Below are positions 40,910-53,542 of a stretch of DNA of 64,000 nt, one piece after another; the first letter of the stretch is position 1; every line of letters starts with the position of its first letter. The stretch spans positions 382,142-446,141 of the forward strand of contig JAEVLN010000005.1 of NCBI GenBank assembly GCA_018350325.1, read 5' to 3'. The position numbers and the translations under genes are program-made. The notes beneath the pieces are model-generated. The model was not told where the DNA came from, did no database searches, and saw nothing but the letters and a program-made list of their open reading frames with translations. The stretch comes from Globodera rostochiensis (Eukaryota; Nematoda; Chromadorea; Rhabditida; Heteroderidae).

Positions 40910-43900
40910 CTGAACACAATTCGCATGGTGCATAATCCTGGCTTGCCAGCCAGAAGCCAAGAAAAAAACTTGGTTTAAAACCTCAAATTTGTGAAGGAAC
41001 CAGCCATGAACAGAATGGCGCCATTTTCAGTATTTAGCAGTGGCATTAATTGAACTTCCGCGTTGAAAAAAAAATCACAACTGGCTCGAGGGCCAGAAGC
41101 AGCAAACAAACGCCGAGAAATGGGACGAATTCCGATCCGGAGTTCGAAAACCAGCTGAAAGGAGGTCAGATTCGGATTCTACGCCACGAGAACCCGAATT
41201 GAGGCTAGGCAGTCATGAGCAAAACGAAAAGGAAAACGAGCGGGCCATCATCAGCCCGGTCTCGAATTTTGCCTAACCTAAAGTGTGTTTCGGCCCTTAT
41301 CCGTGGACACACTTGACTCAAAAGTCCTGAGGTAACCTTTTTAAAGTCCGCAGCTTCGAGTCCAAGCCTTTTTGAAGAAATTGAACCTGGCCGGAGGGCC
41401 AAAAGCTGAAATAAAAACCAAAATTTTCTTTTGAAAAAAAACAAAAAAGAGGGAAAACCCCTTTCAATTTGAATAACCCTCCCTGTGGAGACCAGTCCAC
41501 GGGAATCAAAAAAAAAGTATGCATAAGTTCCAAACCGCCCAAAACAAAGATCAAATCAGAGGCAAGTTGGTCAAAAAAAAACACAAAAATTTTTAAAAAT
41601 GGGAATTTTAAAAGGGTCCACTACTGTGCGTGGCAAACCTGGTCTCGTAAGAAGTCGAATAAGGGAAAGATTCCTAAAATGTTGATGAATATTAAGCTGA
41701 TCAAAGCAAATAATTTTCTGGGAATCTCGCTTAAAATGTCCAAATTCCCAAAATTTTAGGGCAATTTCTTAACAAACCATGTTATAACCTTCAAAAAGAT
41801 TTTCTGGGAACCTGTCATTTCTATAAAGCTTCGAAAGTACGAGAGTTTTAAAATTTTGGTTGCAAACCCTTAACAAAGTGAACCAAAAATTCAAAATTTG
41901 GGGTTAGAGGCGGTCATCATGAGGGTAAGCCCCCCCCCCCCAAACCATGTTGAGGAGGGCCCAAAGAAAAGACACTCGCTTTACAAAACCTGTAATTGTC
42001 GGACCAATGTTCAACAGTCAGCATGAATCTGCAATTCCTCTCGACGGCGCCATCGGCAGCTTCGGACCAACCTTCCGTCCAAAATGGTCAAAATCGGCCT
42101 AAAATTAAAGATTGACACAAAATGGGGTCACAAACGGAAGCCGTCCTAATCAGGATGACTGGCCCGAGGGCCAGAAGCAGAACATATTTCTAAGCGAGCA
42201 AGCAAAGGCATCGAAACGAATACAGGTCGCCAAAGAAAAAAAGAGAAACAAAAGTGAATTTGTGCCAAATTTAAACCGCATGTCTTGTCGAATTTTCTCA
42301 AAATGCTCGAAAAACATGCCCTAGTTAGGCTGGGAGGACCAATTCAATTCTGAAATTAATTTCCCCTAAAAAAGTGGCCAAAAGAGCCAAAATCAGCTCA
42401 TTCCCACACGGCGTGGGGCGAAATTTGAATTGGGCCCATTTATCTCTCGTTCTCTAATATTCGTCCACACTATTTCGCCAAAGTTTCGCAGCGAAAGCCA
42501 TTCTCGCCAAGAATGTAACAACGGCGTAAATTCAAACAGCAAGTCTTGGCGAAGAAACATCCGGGCCGTGGAATCTCAAACAAAAATGAGAAAAGGGAAC
42601 CGGATGAATTGGAAAACAAAAATAAAAAGGAGGGAGTGGGTGTGAGGAAGAAGAAACTCAGCGATGCGCAGAGCGGTCGGCCGGATGTGGCCACGGAATG
42701 ACAAAAGCGTGGTGACGTCGGAGGACGGTCACCGCGTGTATGGAGCGGACGGGCCGGTCAAGCACCACTGGTAGGGTCGACTAGAGATGAACAGAAACTT
42801 TTCCCACCTCCCTCAAGGCAAATGTGGCGCGCCCGGCCATGACGGATGCCGACGACGATGAACGACCCAAAGAAGAAAGAAGGATGGCCGAACGAACCGA
42901 ATAAACGATGCGACAAGGTGTACCTCGACACGGAACTGAGTTATCCGATTGCTGCAAAGGACGCCTATTTTGGCGTGGCTGGTTATTTTCGCGATACCGA
43001 CCTGTCTAAGGTCAATGATAAGCGAAGGAAGCCGTTGGCTGAAAGCAAGGCCTATCAAACTATCAGCAAGCTGAGTGCCGACATATTCAACCAAGACTTG
43101 TATATGATTAGCAATGTCGAGATTGACATTGAGCTCGCGCTGCAGTCTGACGATTTTATGCTGCACCAAGAAAAGGAAAAAGATAAATTTGTTTTGGAAA
43201 TTTCCGACTGCCGGCTGATTGTGAAAACTGTCGACCTGATGGATGGGCTGAGTTTGGACATTGCAAGGAAGCTGGATGTTGAGCCGGCCAGATATGGGAT
43301 TCGCAAATCGTTTATGAAGTCCCTGTTCATCACCGGAGGCCGATACGACTTTTCTGCCAATTTGTTCACGGAGGAAGTGCCAAGAAGGGTGATCATCGGG
43401 CTAGTTGCCAACCAGAACTACATTGGCCATAAACTAAAGAACCCTTTTTCTTTAATCACCACAATGTAAGAAACAATAAAAAACTTGCAGAACCGTTTGC
43501 CCTTTTTAGGTTAGGGACATTGAACTTACGGCCTCTGGCAGAACATACCCCCAATACCCCTACAACCTGGACTACAAAAATAACAATTATGCAAGGGCCT
43601 ATCATGACGCGCAGGAACATCTCGGCCTTGCTTGTACAACCGAAAGCAACGGCCTCAGCTACAGCATGTTTAAAACGGACTTTTGTCTGTATGTCTTCCA
43701 AATGACCAACGCGCAATGCTGTTTGTGAAAAAAAAATAAAAACCAAAATCAAATGACAGATTGAAAGCAGTGAGAATTGAATTAGTGTGATAAGCCGTCG
43801 TAGTGTAAGTTTTTGTCGGAAGGCGACTTTCCGCTGGTTATCGGAGATATAATCCACTCTGTTCCCATCGGCTGTGAGCAAAAGAATGTGCAGGACATAC

Positions 43901-45319
43901 GATTGATCGGGCGGAAGCGAACGGAATACATTAAACATTGTTGTATCTCCTTTTCGCGACAAACGGCGATCAAATAATCCAAAGGTTGCTGGCCAAATGG
44001 AATTGCTTATGACTAGGTGATGAATGAGCATTGCTGCAGTTTTAACCCGGGACCGGAACCGTGAAAGCCGGGACCGGAATTTTGACTTTTAAAAACCGAG
44101 ATTGGGATTAACAGGGATTGACACTGGGGGAATTTTTTTTGTTCAAACATTTTTTTCGAAAATTACTTTATGAATAATGCAATAAAAAGGGGAAGAAAAC
44201 ACACCCCTAAAAAAACGACTTTTTTTGGCTTGCCTCCCCCCCCCCCCCCTCCTTGGGGTCGGCGGTGCCGATAGGCGCCGCCGAGAAATTCTGAAGATTT
44301 TAACGATATTTGTTAAGGGAATTGCACCCTAAAATTAAAAAATACGGTAATTTTTTGAACCTTTTTAAGAATCGGGTGGGGGGAGGGCAGGCGGTGCCGA
44401 CAGGCGCCGCCGGTAAAAATTTTTGAGTTTTTTGATGGAATTTGTTATAATGGCCCAAAAATTATTAATTTTGCAAAACGAGAGGGTTCCCCGGGTTCCC
44501 CATATGGTTTTTTTACTCAAAAAATATTGGGAGGGCTATGACCCCTACTCGGCACCCCTGGCTACGGGCCTGGTCTTTTCTATGGTTTTGAAATTCGTCC
44601 AACCAAAAAAAAAAGAAATACAAAAAGTAAAAAAATGCCAAAAAATTTTTAAGATTGATAACCGCGGACTCAAATTTGAACAATTTTTCAAAAAATCAAA
44701 ATTTTTCAAAAATCTGTGTTAACTTTAAAATTATTTAACAAGCAAAATATCGAATTCATGCCTTTTGGATGATTTTGCAGCCAAAATTGATTTTTGGGAG
44801 TAAATCCATGTTTTCTTTTAACTAGTTTTTTATACTGATTTTAGTAGGAAAACAAAATCACACAGAAAACCTTATAAACATTTAGGCTTATTTCCCTAAT
44901 TGAATTTACTAAAACTTTCATTTCCGGCGGCGCCGGGCCTCTTTGTTACTAATTACAAGAAAAGTCTGTTTTGAACGGATGGGATAAAGGATATAAAGGA
45001 ATTCCCCAATGTTCGTTTTAGCTGAAATTTGTACAAAATTAAAGTAACAGCGGTAGCACAAAAGTATGTTGACCGAATTTTCAAACGAACCGCCCAAAAA
45101 GATGAGCCCTTTTTTGGGTACCATGTTGCAGTTGGAGGGGCTGAAGTGGTTTAAAGCATGGTTTGCGCGCTTTGGCTTTGGAGAAAGGGCACAACTAGAC
45201 AAAATTTGGGTTCGAATGGTATATCATATTTAGAGGTAGGTCTAAACTATGATAGACTTATGCTGCGGACAAAATGTCGAAAATCAGATTTTTTTTTGAG
45301 TGCTTTGGGAAAAATTCAC
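40661..45319. repeat. 5.4-kb macrosatellite, unit 3 (truncated)
   Basis: Follows units 1 and 2 closely until about 45319 (GGGAAAAATTCACAAA). There it jumps back to sequence equivalent to 32055 in unit 1, losing the gag 5' part. The junction shares a short CAAAGAA word. Confidence 0.9.
42846..43728 (+). pseudogene. Polinton-type capsid-like gene, copy 3
   Basis: Same as copy 1, with the same frameshift before the 44-nt intron; the open part ends at 43469 and the downstream exon at 43728. Confidence 0.5.
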
Positions 45320-45909
45320 AAAGAAGGACGGCCTAACGAACCGAATAAATGATGCGACAAGGTATACCTCGACACGAATTGAGTTATCCGATTGCTGCAA
45401 AGGACGCCTATTTTGGGGTGTCTGGTTATTTTCGCGATACCGACCTGTCTAAGGTCAATGATAAGCGAAGGAAGCCGTTGGCTTGCTGAGTGCCGACATA
45501 TTCAACCAAGACTTGTATATGATTAGCAATGTCGAGATTGACATTGAGCTCGCGCTGCAGTCTGACGATTTTATGCTGCACCAAGAAAAGGAAAAAGATA
45601 AATTTGTTTTGGAAATTTCCGACTGCCGGCTGATTGTGAAAACCGTCGACCTGATGGATGGGCTGAGTTTGGACATTGCAAGGAAGCTGGATGTTGAGCC
45701 GGCCAGATATGGGATTCGCAAATCGTTTATGAAGTCCCTGTTCATCACCGGAGGCCGATACGACTTTTCTGCCAATTTGTTCACGGAGGAAGTGCCAAGA
45801 AGGGTGATCATCGGGCTAGTTGCCAACCAGAACTACATTGGCCATAAACTAAAGAACCCTTTTTCTTTAATCACCACAATGTAAGAAACAATAAAAAACT
45901 TGCAGAAAA
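45320..45909 (+). pseudogene. Polinton-type capsid-like gene, truncated copy 4
   Basis: Starts at the recombination junction and carries extra decay: GATGCGACAAGGTATACC with substitutions, and a deletion of about 20 bp around 45481 that removes a stretch present in copies 1-3. The remaining frame runs 45483-45884. Similarity to the unit ends in the intron (CTTGCAG at 45900-45906), so the downstream exon is absent. Confidence 0.6.
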
Positions 45910-46870
45910 TTTACACCCAAGAACATTTGTAGTGTGAAATATTATGAAGAGACAAATTAATCCAATTTAAATAAAAAATAAAATAGATGAAAAAGAATAA
46001 ATTGAAAAAATTAAGAGTTTGTCTCAAGGGCTTGCTCGGCCTCTGAAAGGCTTGCCCGACCCCGAAAAGAGCTTCCACTGCCCCTGAGAGGGCCTTTTCA
46101 GCCCAATAACAAGGCTTGCCCGCCCAAGAAGGGCTTGCGCGGGCAAGAGCAGAAGACTCACAATTTAATTAATAAAAAATCAATTTAAAAAATTTGAAAA
46201 TGAAGAAAATAAATTTTTTGAAAGACCCTAGGAACAGTTCAATTATCCCCCATGATTTAGCCCCCCCCCCGCAGGCGTCTAGTTCTTAAGTAATTAAAAA
46301 TTTTAGGCAAAAATCGCAATTAGGTTAATTTTCTTACCAAATATCGCTAACATCTTCAAAATTTTCCCGAGTAGGACCAGTTCATTTTCTCCAAAAAAAA
46401 AATGCTCCCGCAAAGATTTCAAAAAAAAATCCTGCAGCGGGATCCCGAAAATTTTAAAATTCGATGCCCACATTCGGGGTGGGCAAGCCAAAAAAAGTTT
46501 ATTTTTGGGGTGTGTTTTCTTTCCCCTTTTTATTGCATTTTTCTTAAAACAATTTTTCGAAAAAAATGTTTGATTTTCGGTAAATTTTAGGGTTTTTAAT
46601 AGAGTACTGGACGGTCGGTTTTAAATAGGCCGAATTTACGACACCCGATTTTCGGTTTTTGGGCCAAAAAATTTCGGTCCGGTTAACCGAACTTGCACTG
46701 CCCTAGTTTTTAACCTTTTTGTTATAAACTTTCATAAAATCAAATTTGACGATTTTTTGAATTTTTTCAAAAATGCAAATTGAAGACAATGAGGAATATA
46801 ATTGAATAATAAACAATTGTTTCACCCTTGCCCATTACAAAAAAATCAATCCCGGTTAATCCCGATCCCG
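45910..46870. other. Intergenic with GGCTTGCC repeats
   Basis: About 46028-46150 repeats GGCTTGCCCG words irregularly. About 46480-46545 is the inverted counterpart of 33350-33415 (the GGGGTGTGTTTTCTT region). No gene is supported. Confidence 0.5.
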
Positions 46871-46884
46871 GCTTTCTCCTGAAA

Positions 46885-47185
46885 TTTTCGGATCTCGTGT
46901 CTGCTTCGGCAAAAGACCCTCCGATTCAACAAGTTCTCAAATTCATCCGATCGCAGTGGCCGAATGAAAAACAGCTGGGCAACGAAGATGATCAGGTCCG
47001 AGAACTTGGCCGAAGAAAGGCCGATTTATCGATTTTAAAGCCGCCGCCCCAGCCCTATTCGCGAGATGATCCGATGGACGGGACTTAATCGTCGGTTCGT
47101 TACTCGCCCGCAGAACTTTGCACCTCAGGAAGCAGTTTTCGCGCGACACCGTCTCTTGCAGAAATGGAGGCCGGGAATCAAAGCC
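46885..47185 (+). pseudogene. Gypsy-type pol fragment (RNase H to integrase linker)
   Basis: The sequence DLVSASAKDPPIQQVLKFI followed by RSQWPNEKQ is the pattern of the linker between RNase H and integrase in gypsy pol polyproteins. A shifted frame further on gives a RDLIVGSLLARRTLHL-like section where the integrase zinc finger region would begin. It is broken by a frameshift and stops, with no core domain on either side. Confidence 0.6.
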
Positions 47186-47198
47186 GGACCAACCCTAA

Positions 47199-47296
47199 TG
47201 CTAACCCCCAACCCCGAGTCGGGGATGGTGTTCGGGATTTTTCGGGGTCAAAAGTGTCGGGGTCGGGGAAAACCCCGAAAACGAGGTCGGGGTGAC
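47199..47296. mobile_element. 98-bp MITE of the GGGGTCGGGG family with 8-bp target duplication
   Basis: Perfect flanking AACCCTAA at 47191-47198 and 47297-47304. The ends are imperfect inverted copies (TGCTAACCCCC... and ...GGTCGGGGTGAC). The interior contains CCCCGAGTCGGGG. The 8-bp duplication fits hAT-type mobilisation. Confidence 0.7.
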
Positions 47297-47559
47297 AACC
47301 CTAAATTTAATCATTACAATAAAATGCTTTAATCTTTTTATCGAACAAAAATAAAACATAATTTTTTCGTGCCCGGTTAATTGGTTGCCAGGGAAAAAAA
47401 GAAAAATTCTAGAATACGTGCACTTCACTAACTTGAACAAAGGGTATATCATTCGACTCCACCTGCGCACAAATCTAATACAATTTTTGGCGGAAACCAC
47501 TTTGAAGCAAGTTATAACCCGGGATGATTTGTCTTTTTCAGTGAGGACTCAGTTACCCT

Positions 47560-48945
47560 AAGAAATATGCGACACCAGAAAATGCGACACCGGAGTATGC
47601 GACACCTGAATATGCGACACCAGAAAATGTGACACCGGATTATGCGACACCTGAAAATGCAACACCGGAAAATGCGACTCTAGAAAATGAAACACCAGAA
47701 TATGCGACACCGGAATATGCGACTATAAAATGCGACACCGGAATATGCGACACCGGAATATGCGACACCAGAAAATGCGACACCGGAATATGCGACACCA
47801 GAAAATGCAACACCGGAAAATGCGACTCTAGAAAATGCGACACCAGAATATGCGACACCGGAATATGCGACTATAAAATGCGACACCGGAATATGCGACA
47901 CCAAAAATGCGAATGCGACACCGGGATATGCGACACCAGAAAATGCGACACCGGAGTATGCGACACCTGAATATGCGACACCAGAAAATGTGACACCGGA
48001 TTATGCGACACCAGAAAATGCGACTCTAGAAAATGCGACACCGGAATATGCGACACCAGAAAATGCGACACCGGAATATGCGACACCAGAAAATGCGACA
48101 CCGGAATATGCGACACCAGAAAATGCGACACCAGAATATGCGACACCGGAATATGCGACTATAAAATGCGACACCGGAATATGCGACACCAAAAATGCGA
48201 CACCGGAATATGCGACACCAGAAAATGCGACACCGGAATATGCGACACCAGAAAATGCGACACCAGAATATGCGACACCGGAATATGCGACACCAGAAAA
48301 TGCGACACCAGAATATGCGACACCGGAATATGCGACTATAAAATGAAACACCAGAATATGCGACACCGGAATATGCGACTATAAAATGCGACACCGGAAT
48401 ATGCGACACCGGAATATGCGACACCAGAAAATGCGACACCGGAATATGCGACACCAGAAAATGCAACACCGGAAAATGCGACTCTAGAAAATGCGACACC
48501 AGAATATGCGACACCGGAATATGCGACTATAAAATGCGACACCGGAATATGCGACACCAAAAATGCGAATGCGACACCGGGATATGCGACACCAGAAAAT
48601 GCGACACCGGAGTATGCGACACCTGAATATGCGACACCAGAAAATGTGACACCGGATTATGCGACACCAGAAAATGCGACTCTAGAAAATGCGACACCGG
48701 AATATGCGACACCAGAAAATGCGACACCGGAATATGCGACACCAGAAAATGCGACACCGGAATATGCGACACCAGAAAATGCGACACCGGAAAATGCGAC
48801 TCTAGAAAATGCGACACCAGAATATGCGACACCGGAATATGCGACTATAAAATGCGACACCGGAATATGCGACACCAAAAATGCGAATGCGACACGGGAA
48901 TATGCGACACCGGAATATACGACACCAGAAAATGCGACACTGTAG
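47560..48945. repeat. 15-bp minisatellite (GCGACACCGGAATAT type) with higher-order repeat
   Basis: Built from 15-bp words ATGCGACACCGGAAT and ATGCGACACCAGAAA, with occasional ATGCGACTATAAA and GCGACTCTAGAAA variants. A block recurs with a period of about 656 bp (GACACCGGATTATGCGACAC at about 47990 and 48646). Because the unit is a multiple of 3, several frames on both strands stay open (YATPENATPEY on plus). No promoter, start or splice evidence supports translation. Confidence 0.95.
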
Positions 48946-48959
48946 GTTAATTATAAAAT

Positions 48960-49890
48960 TAAAGCTAAACTAACAGTACTGATAATTCAATGGTTGAAAT
49001 TTTGGTTTTTTTCTCATTGTTGTCTTTGGATAATAAGCATTCAGCTTCTTGAACCCTTTGCAATTTTTTATAGAGTCCAATTTCCAAATGTTCGAAGCAA
49101 TGGTATGTGCTGAAATATTGCCTAACTTACAAATTAACATCAAATTTGAGACCAAAATATTCCAGCCTTTAAAAACTATAAGCTAAAACATAAATATAAT
49201 TAAAAAAGCTATGCAAATTCCGAACTCTGTTTATGATGCTCTGATTGGGATTAAATTTTTGTGGCGTTTAGTTACGCAAACGAATTGAAACACAAACGGC
49301 GACACCTAAAATTTTGTACAAAAATAGGCATGGACCCAAAACCCAAAAAATTTTGGTCATTTTTTGGGGTTTTTTTGGGTTTTGCTCCAATCTGACCCAA
49401 AACCCAAAAATTTTTTGGTCCAATTTTTTGTACAAAAACCCAATAAATGAAAACTAATATTTCTAATATCGACTGCTTTTTGCTTTCTTCACTACGTTTT
49501 ATATTATAAATTGGTTAATCTTTCGGACAACAATGTTTTTGAACCAAGTTAATTGCTTTTATTTTCATCTAATAAAATATATTAAGGGGCATTTATTCAT
49601 TTTTCTCAAATTCCTAGTGATTCATTCGATCTGTCGACAATGATCCTAGTGGAGATTCCGCAAATATTTTTTCTCATTTACTCAATGATTTTACATAAAT
49701 TGGGATTATTTTGTTTTTTATTTGTTCCTGACGTTGTCCGCTGACTCATTATTAAAATATGTGTAAGTGAAGCCCAGCGCCAATGCAGATAGTTATCTAC
49801 ACATTTATCACTTTGAATTGAATACATTTTATTCATTAGCGAAATTGCTGCGTCTTATTGTAATTAATTAAAAAAAAAATTTTCTTTAGA
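48960..49890. other. AT-rich intergenic with a palindromic repeat
   Basis: 49318-49445 contains ACCCAAAACCCAAAAA words at both ends around a TTTTTTGGGTTTT centre, flanked by TTTTGTACAAAAA on each side. It is a possible degenerate MITE. No gene is seen. Confidence 0.4.
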
Positions 49891-49898
49891 GTGATAAA

Positions 49899-51404
49899 AT
49901 GTTCGGCTGCTGCCTTTCCATCCAAGTGACCATTAAAATTGCCGGCATTTGGGCTGCGCTGTTGTCGGTCTATGAGTTATGTGCCAAAAGAAAATGCCGT
50001 CAAATATAATTATTTTGGGTTTTGTCATTTTTGGGGAATTCCACAATTGATTTTCGGGGACAACAAACCGGAGATTCCCGTTTCGTGGATGGGCAACCGG
50101 GGAACGGGGATACCCAGTCGGGATAGGCAAAATCCGTTGGTGCTTTTGAAAAAGTGCAATTTTTTTTTGGTGCATTGTAAAAAAAATTAGCGCTTTAGGT
50201 AAACGGTTTGACGTGCAAGCGTGCACACAAAGCCGAATGGGCTAATGAAACTGAAAGTTGGGACTCTCTTTGTCCCTACCGAAAAGGGATTGATGAACGC
50301 TGTTACGTTTTGAACTGCTCGGATGGTTAGAAGCAATTTTGAATAATCCAGAAATTATAAATTTTTTCAGTCAAAAAGATTAGGCTTTTGGTTAACTTTG
50401 CCTTTCTTTCTTCCAGGGCACAATGTTCGGTCTGAATGGGGATGTGTTTCCGAGTTTGACGATGGCAATTTGGGAAACTGCAAAAGTGGCCCCAACTTTT
50501 TTGAAGATAATGGCCTTAGTTGCGCGTGCCAAATCGGCGAAAAGGACAAGGATATGTCCAACGACGGAATGGCGATTCCGTGTATGTTTATGCTATTAAT
50601 TAATTATTTTGAATTCATTAGTGCTTTAAGTGACCACGACTACGACGACCACGACGATCACTACAACGACTGCTCCGCCGCATTTTTGCATCCAGGCAAA
50701 AATCGAATCGCCCGAATCTACCGGAAACGAAACTCTTTCGGAGAAACAGTGCAAACCGGAAGAAGCGTTTTGCTTTTTCTACAATTGTACTTCGGGTAGA
50801 AACATTTTTCCTATTTTTGTGATTTATTAAGTGATTTTTGGTTTGCCTAAAAAGAGGGTATGCCCTTAAATAAAGCCATTAGGGGTTTAAATGCTGTAAA
50901 AATACTTTTAATTTTTGTTTCAAAATAGCGTCATTTCAGGCGATGCGGTAAAAGCAAGACAATTTTTTTATTTTTTAAAAAGTTTTATATCATTTTAAAG
51001 GAACGGACCCGAATAAACGCATCGCTGAATGGGGCTGCTCGAAGGACGACTACAGTTCTGAAATCTGTACCCAAAAACTTGATGCATTCGGCTACAAATT
51101 GAAAAATGTTGATAATGAGGATTTGTGCAAATGTTTTATTGGTTGGTCCAACAAAGAGCCTTACTCGATGGCCCAAATTGGATTGAACGGTAAATGTTTT
51201 GCATAATAAAATTAAATTCTTTCTTTTGTATAAACAGAATTGCCGCGAGATGACAAGTCCTTCTCGTCCGCTTCCCGCAGCATCGGCAAGTTCGAAGCGA
51301 TCTTTATGACCTGTCAGATCGTTATCGGTGCATACTCAAAAATTAGTCCTTAAAAATTCCCTGTTTCAGCGATTGCAAATGCCATGTCCGTTGAAGCCAT
51401 TTGA
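49899..51404 (+). CDS. Cysteine-rich, probably secreted protein with Thr-rich linker
   Basis: Well-supported exons are 50417-50581, 50631-50795, 51001-51189, 51238-51327 and 51370-51404 (TGA), all with GT-AG sites and consistent phase 1. The first exon is probably near 49899, where MFGCCLSIQVTIKIAGIWAA looks like a signal sequence, but its donor is uncertain. Exon 2 encodes a Cys module (SEWGC, then CACQIGEKD). Exon 3 begins with a run of Thr, then FCIQAK and AFCFFYNCTSG. Exon 4 continues EWGCSKDD, EICTQ and LCKCFIGW. The two Cys modules joined by a Thr linker resemble nematode ET-type or Ly6-like modules. The C-terminus AIANAMSVEAI follows a hydrophobic stretch that could be an anchor signal. 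Confidence 0.65.
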
Positions 51405-52570
51405 AAGTAATTTGAAGGTGCTCACGGACAAATTGCCGAAAAGAATATCGTCCAATTAAATCCCCATTTTAAAGAAAAAACAAATTAATCATGTCATTTT
51501 AATTAATAATTCTAATTATAAAGTTTTTCATTTAATCACTTAAATTGGTAATCAAAAAATTAAATAAGTATCAAGTGAACAAAGTCGAATTTTGCGGAGT
51601 CCGCACTTTTTCTAAACTTACTTTTGCATTTTTTTAATAAATGGACAAAGTGATTCAATCACGTGCTAGTGATGCTCGAGCCCTAAATTTACCGCGACTT
51701 GACCCCGAGACTCATCATTCATTATTACACCCTAAAGGCATTAATTAAAAATAAAAAGGATTTTCACTCGAGAAACTTGAAAACCAAACCGTCCGGGTAT
51801 CCAAACCTATTGGAGGGGTCAGATACTTTGATCTTGCCGCCAACGTAACCCAAACCTATGGGAGGTGTCCAACTCTTTGACCTTATCAAACTTCCGCCGC
51901 TCAAAATTTGCAACAAAAAACATTTGGAAAATCGATTTCACTTTTGTGACATTTTTAAATATGGCATAATGTGATAGTACATTTCGTTAATTTCTTCAAT
52001 ATTTTTTCCACCCGTTATTACCACTTTTTCCCGTCCAAAAAATTGGTCGTCAACCTTTTTCCCTTTTTGTAGTTTAAGCCACAAAAAATTGCAGGCTCAT
52101 AAAAAATCAAATAAAAATTTTGGTGTTTCGATGTTGAAGTGAAAAGAGTGAAACGAACAAATGGGTGAAAAGGGAGAAACACAATTAGGTGAAAAGGGTG
52201 AACACAAAATAGGTGAAAAGAGGTGAAATCGGGTGAAATTTCACGTAAAAGTATATAGGCATGTGCTTTATGGGGGTTGTATGCATAAATAAAATGTCAA
52301 ACCTAAACAGAGGAAATTTTGTACTGTTTAACCAAAACGAAAGTCTACCACTGCCATCTTCCACTCCCGCTCAACTCTAATTAAATTATAAGCACCACAG
52401 AAAATTGACCACCAAAACAAACACATTTGAAATTGTAGAGAAGGAGAGGGGGTGACCAGACAGATCGAAAAGTGAGAGAAGGATGGGGGGGGGGTGGTCA
52501 GACACTGAACTGATTTTTTAATGGCAAATAAATATATTTTTTAAAAAATGATTAATTGTCAAGACGAGGG
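51405..52570. other. Intergenic, no supported gene
   Basis: 51780-51890 has two copies of a CCAAACC(T/G)ATTGGAGG-like word. 52130-52245 repeats GTGAAAAGGGTGAAAC-like words. No open frame has support. Confidence 0.45.
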
Positions 52571-52574
52571 AAGG

Positions 52575-53180
52575 GGTGGTCGATTGATTTCACCAATCAA
52601 AAAATAGAGAAAGAGAGAGGGGGGGGGTGGTGATTAGAAACCCATTGAACGGATTGAACGGAGTGATCAGACACTTGAGGAAGAACTGAGAAATGGTTGA
52701 GAGGTTCCAAACCCATTTTTGCGGTATTTTTAGGGCGGCGAGTAGTCGATTGACACAAAATGATTATTGACCCCCCCCCCGGCGAGTGGTCGATTGACAC
52801 AATGATTATAATGACCCCCCCCCCTGGCACTTCCCCGCAGAGCCATTTTGTTCTCTCTAGAGAGACAACTATCTCTGCCTTCCGGGAGAGAAAGAGAGAG
52901 ACGAAAATGATTGAAAAATTACACGGTTAGAGAAATTAATAGAGCGAGAAAACCAGCAAGTGGCCATTTTATTTATTCTCTTATACATTAAATATTTTAA
53001 ACCATAAAAATATTATTCGTTTTTTATGTTAATATTTTAAACCTTACAAATATTATTTGGTTTTATGTAATATTAATATTTTTATTTTGTTATTTTAGGA
53101 AATTTTTTTTGGAGAAGGGGGGGGGCGAAGGAGCATCGCGGTTGGTGATGACAGTGCGTGAGAACATGGCGATCGTCTTA
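52575..53180. repeat. 600-bp duplicated block, left copy
   Basis: Shares long stretches with 53543-54093: CGATTGATTTCACCAATCAA, GATTAGAAACCCATTGAACG, the CTCTCTAGAGAGA palindrome, AGCAAGTGGCCATTTTATTT, then TGACAGTGCGTGAGAACATG just before the Gln-rich gene. Sequence 53190-53375 between the copies holds three imperfect repeats of TTTAGTTTTTCACTAG with CAGGCAACAAATTT. Confidence 0.85.
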
Positions 53181-53542
53181 GGCCGGACAACAATCTGCAC
53201 TCCATTTATTTTTCCAACGTCCCTTTAGTTTTTCACTAGCCCAGGCAACAAATTTATTTTTCTAAGAGACGCCCCTGTAGTTTGTACCAGTCCGGGCATT
53301 AGCTTAGCGAACTCCATTTTTGGCATGGCCTCTTTAGTTTTGCACTAGTCCAGGCAACAAATTTTTTCAGAATTTTTGGCTCATTATTTATTCGTCAATA
53401 AAATATTAGCCAAGAGTAGTTGTTACTACAGGTACTGAACACCTTTTTTATCGATTGATTTCACCAATCAAAAAAGTGTATGTAGAGATGATTAGAAACC
53501 CATTGAACGGGGTGATCAGACACTTGAGGAGAAATGGTTGAT

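Noticed and set aside
47629..48945. Several 60-160 aa proteins of ATPEN/VSHIPVSHF repeats
   Set aside because: All derive from the 15-bp minisatellite and appear on both strands; no start context, splice sites or codon bias supports one of them.
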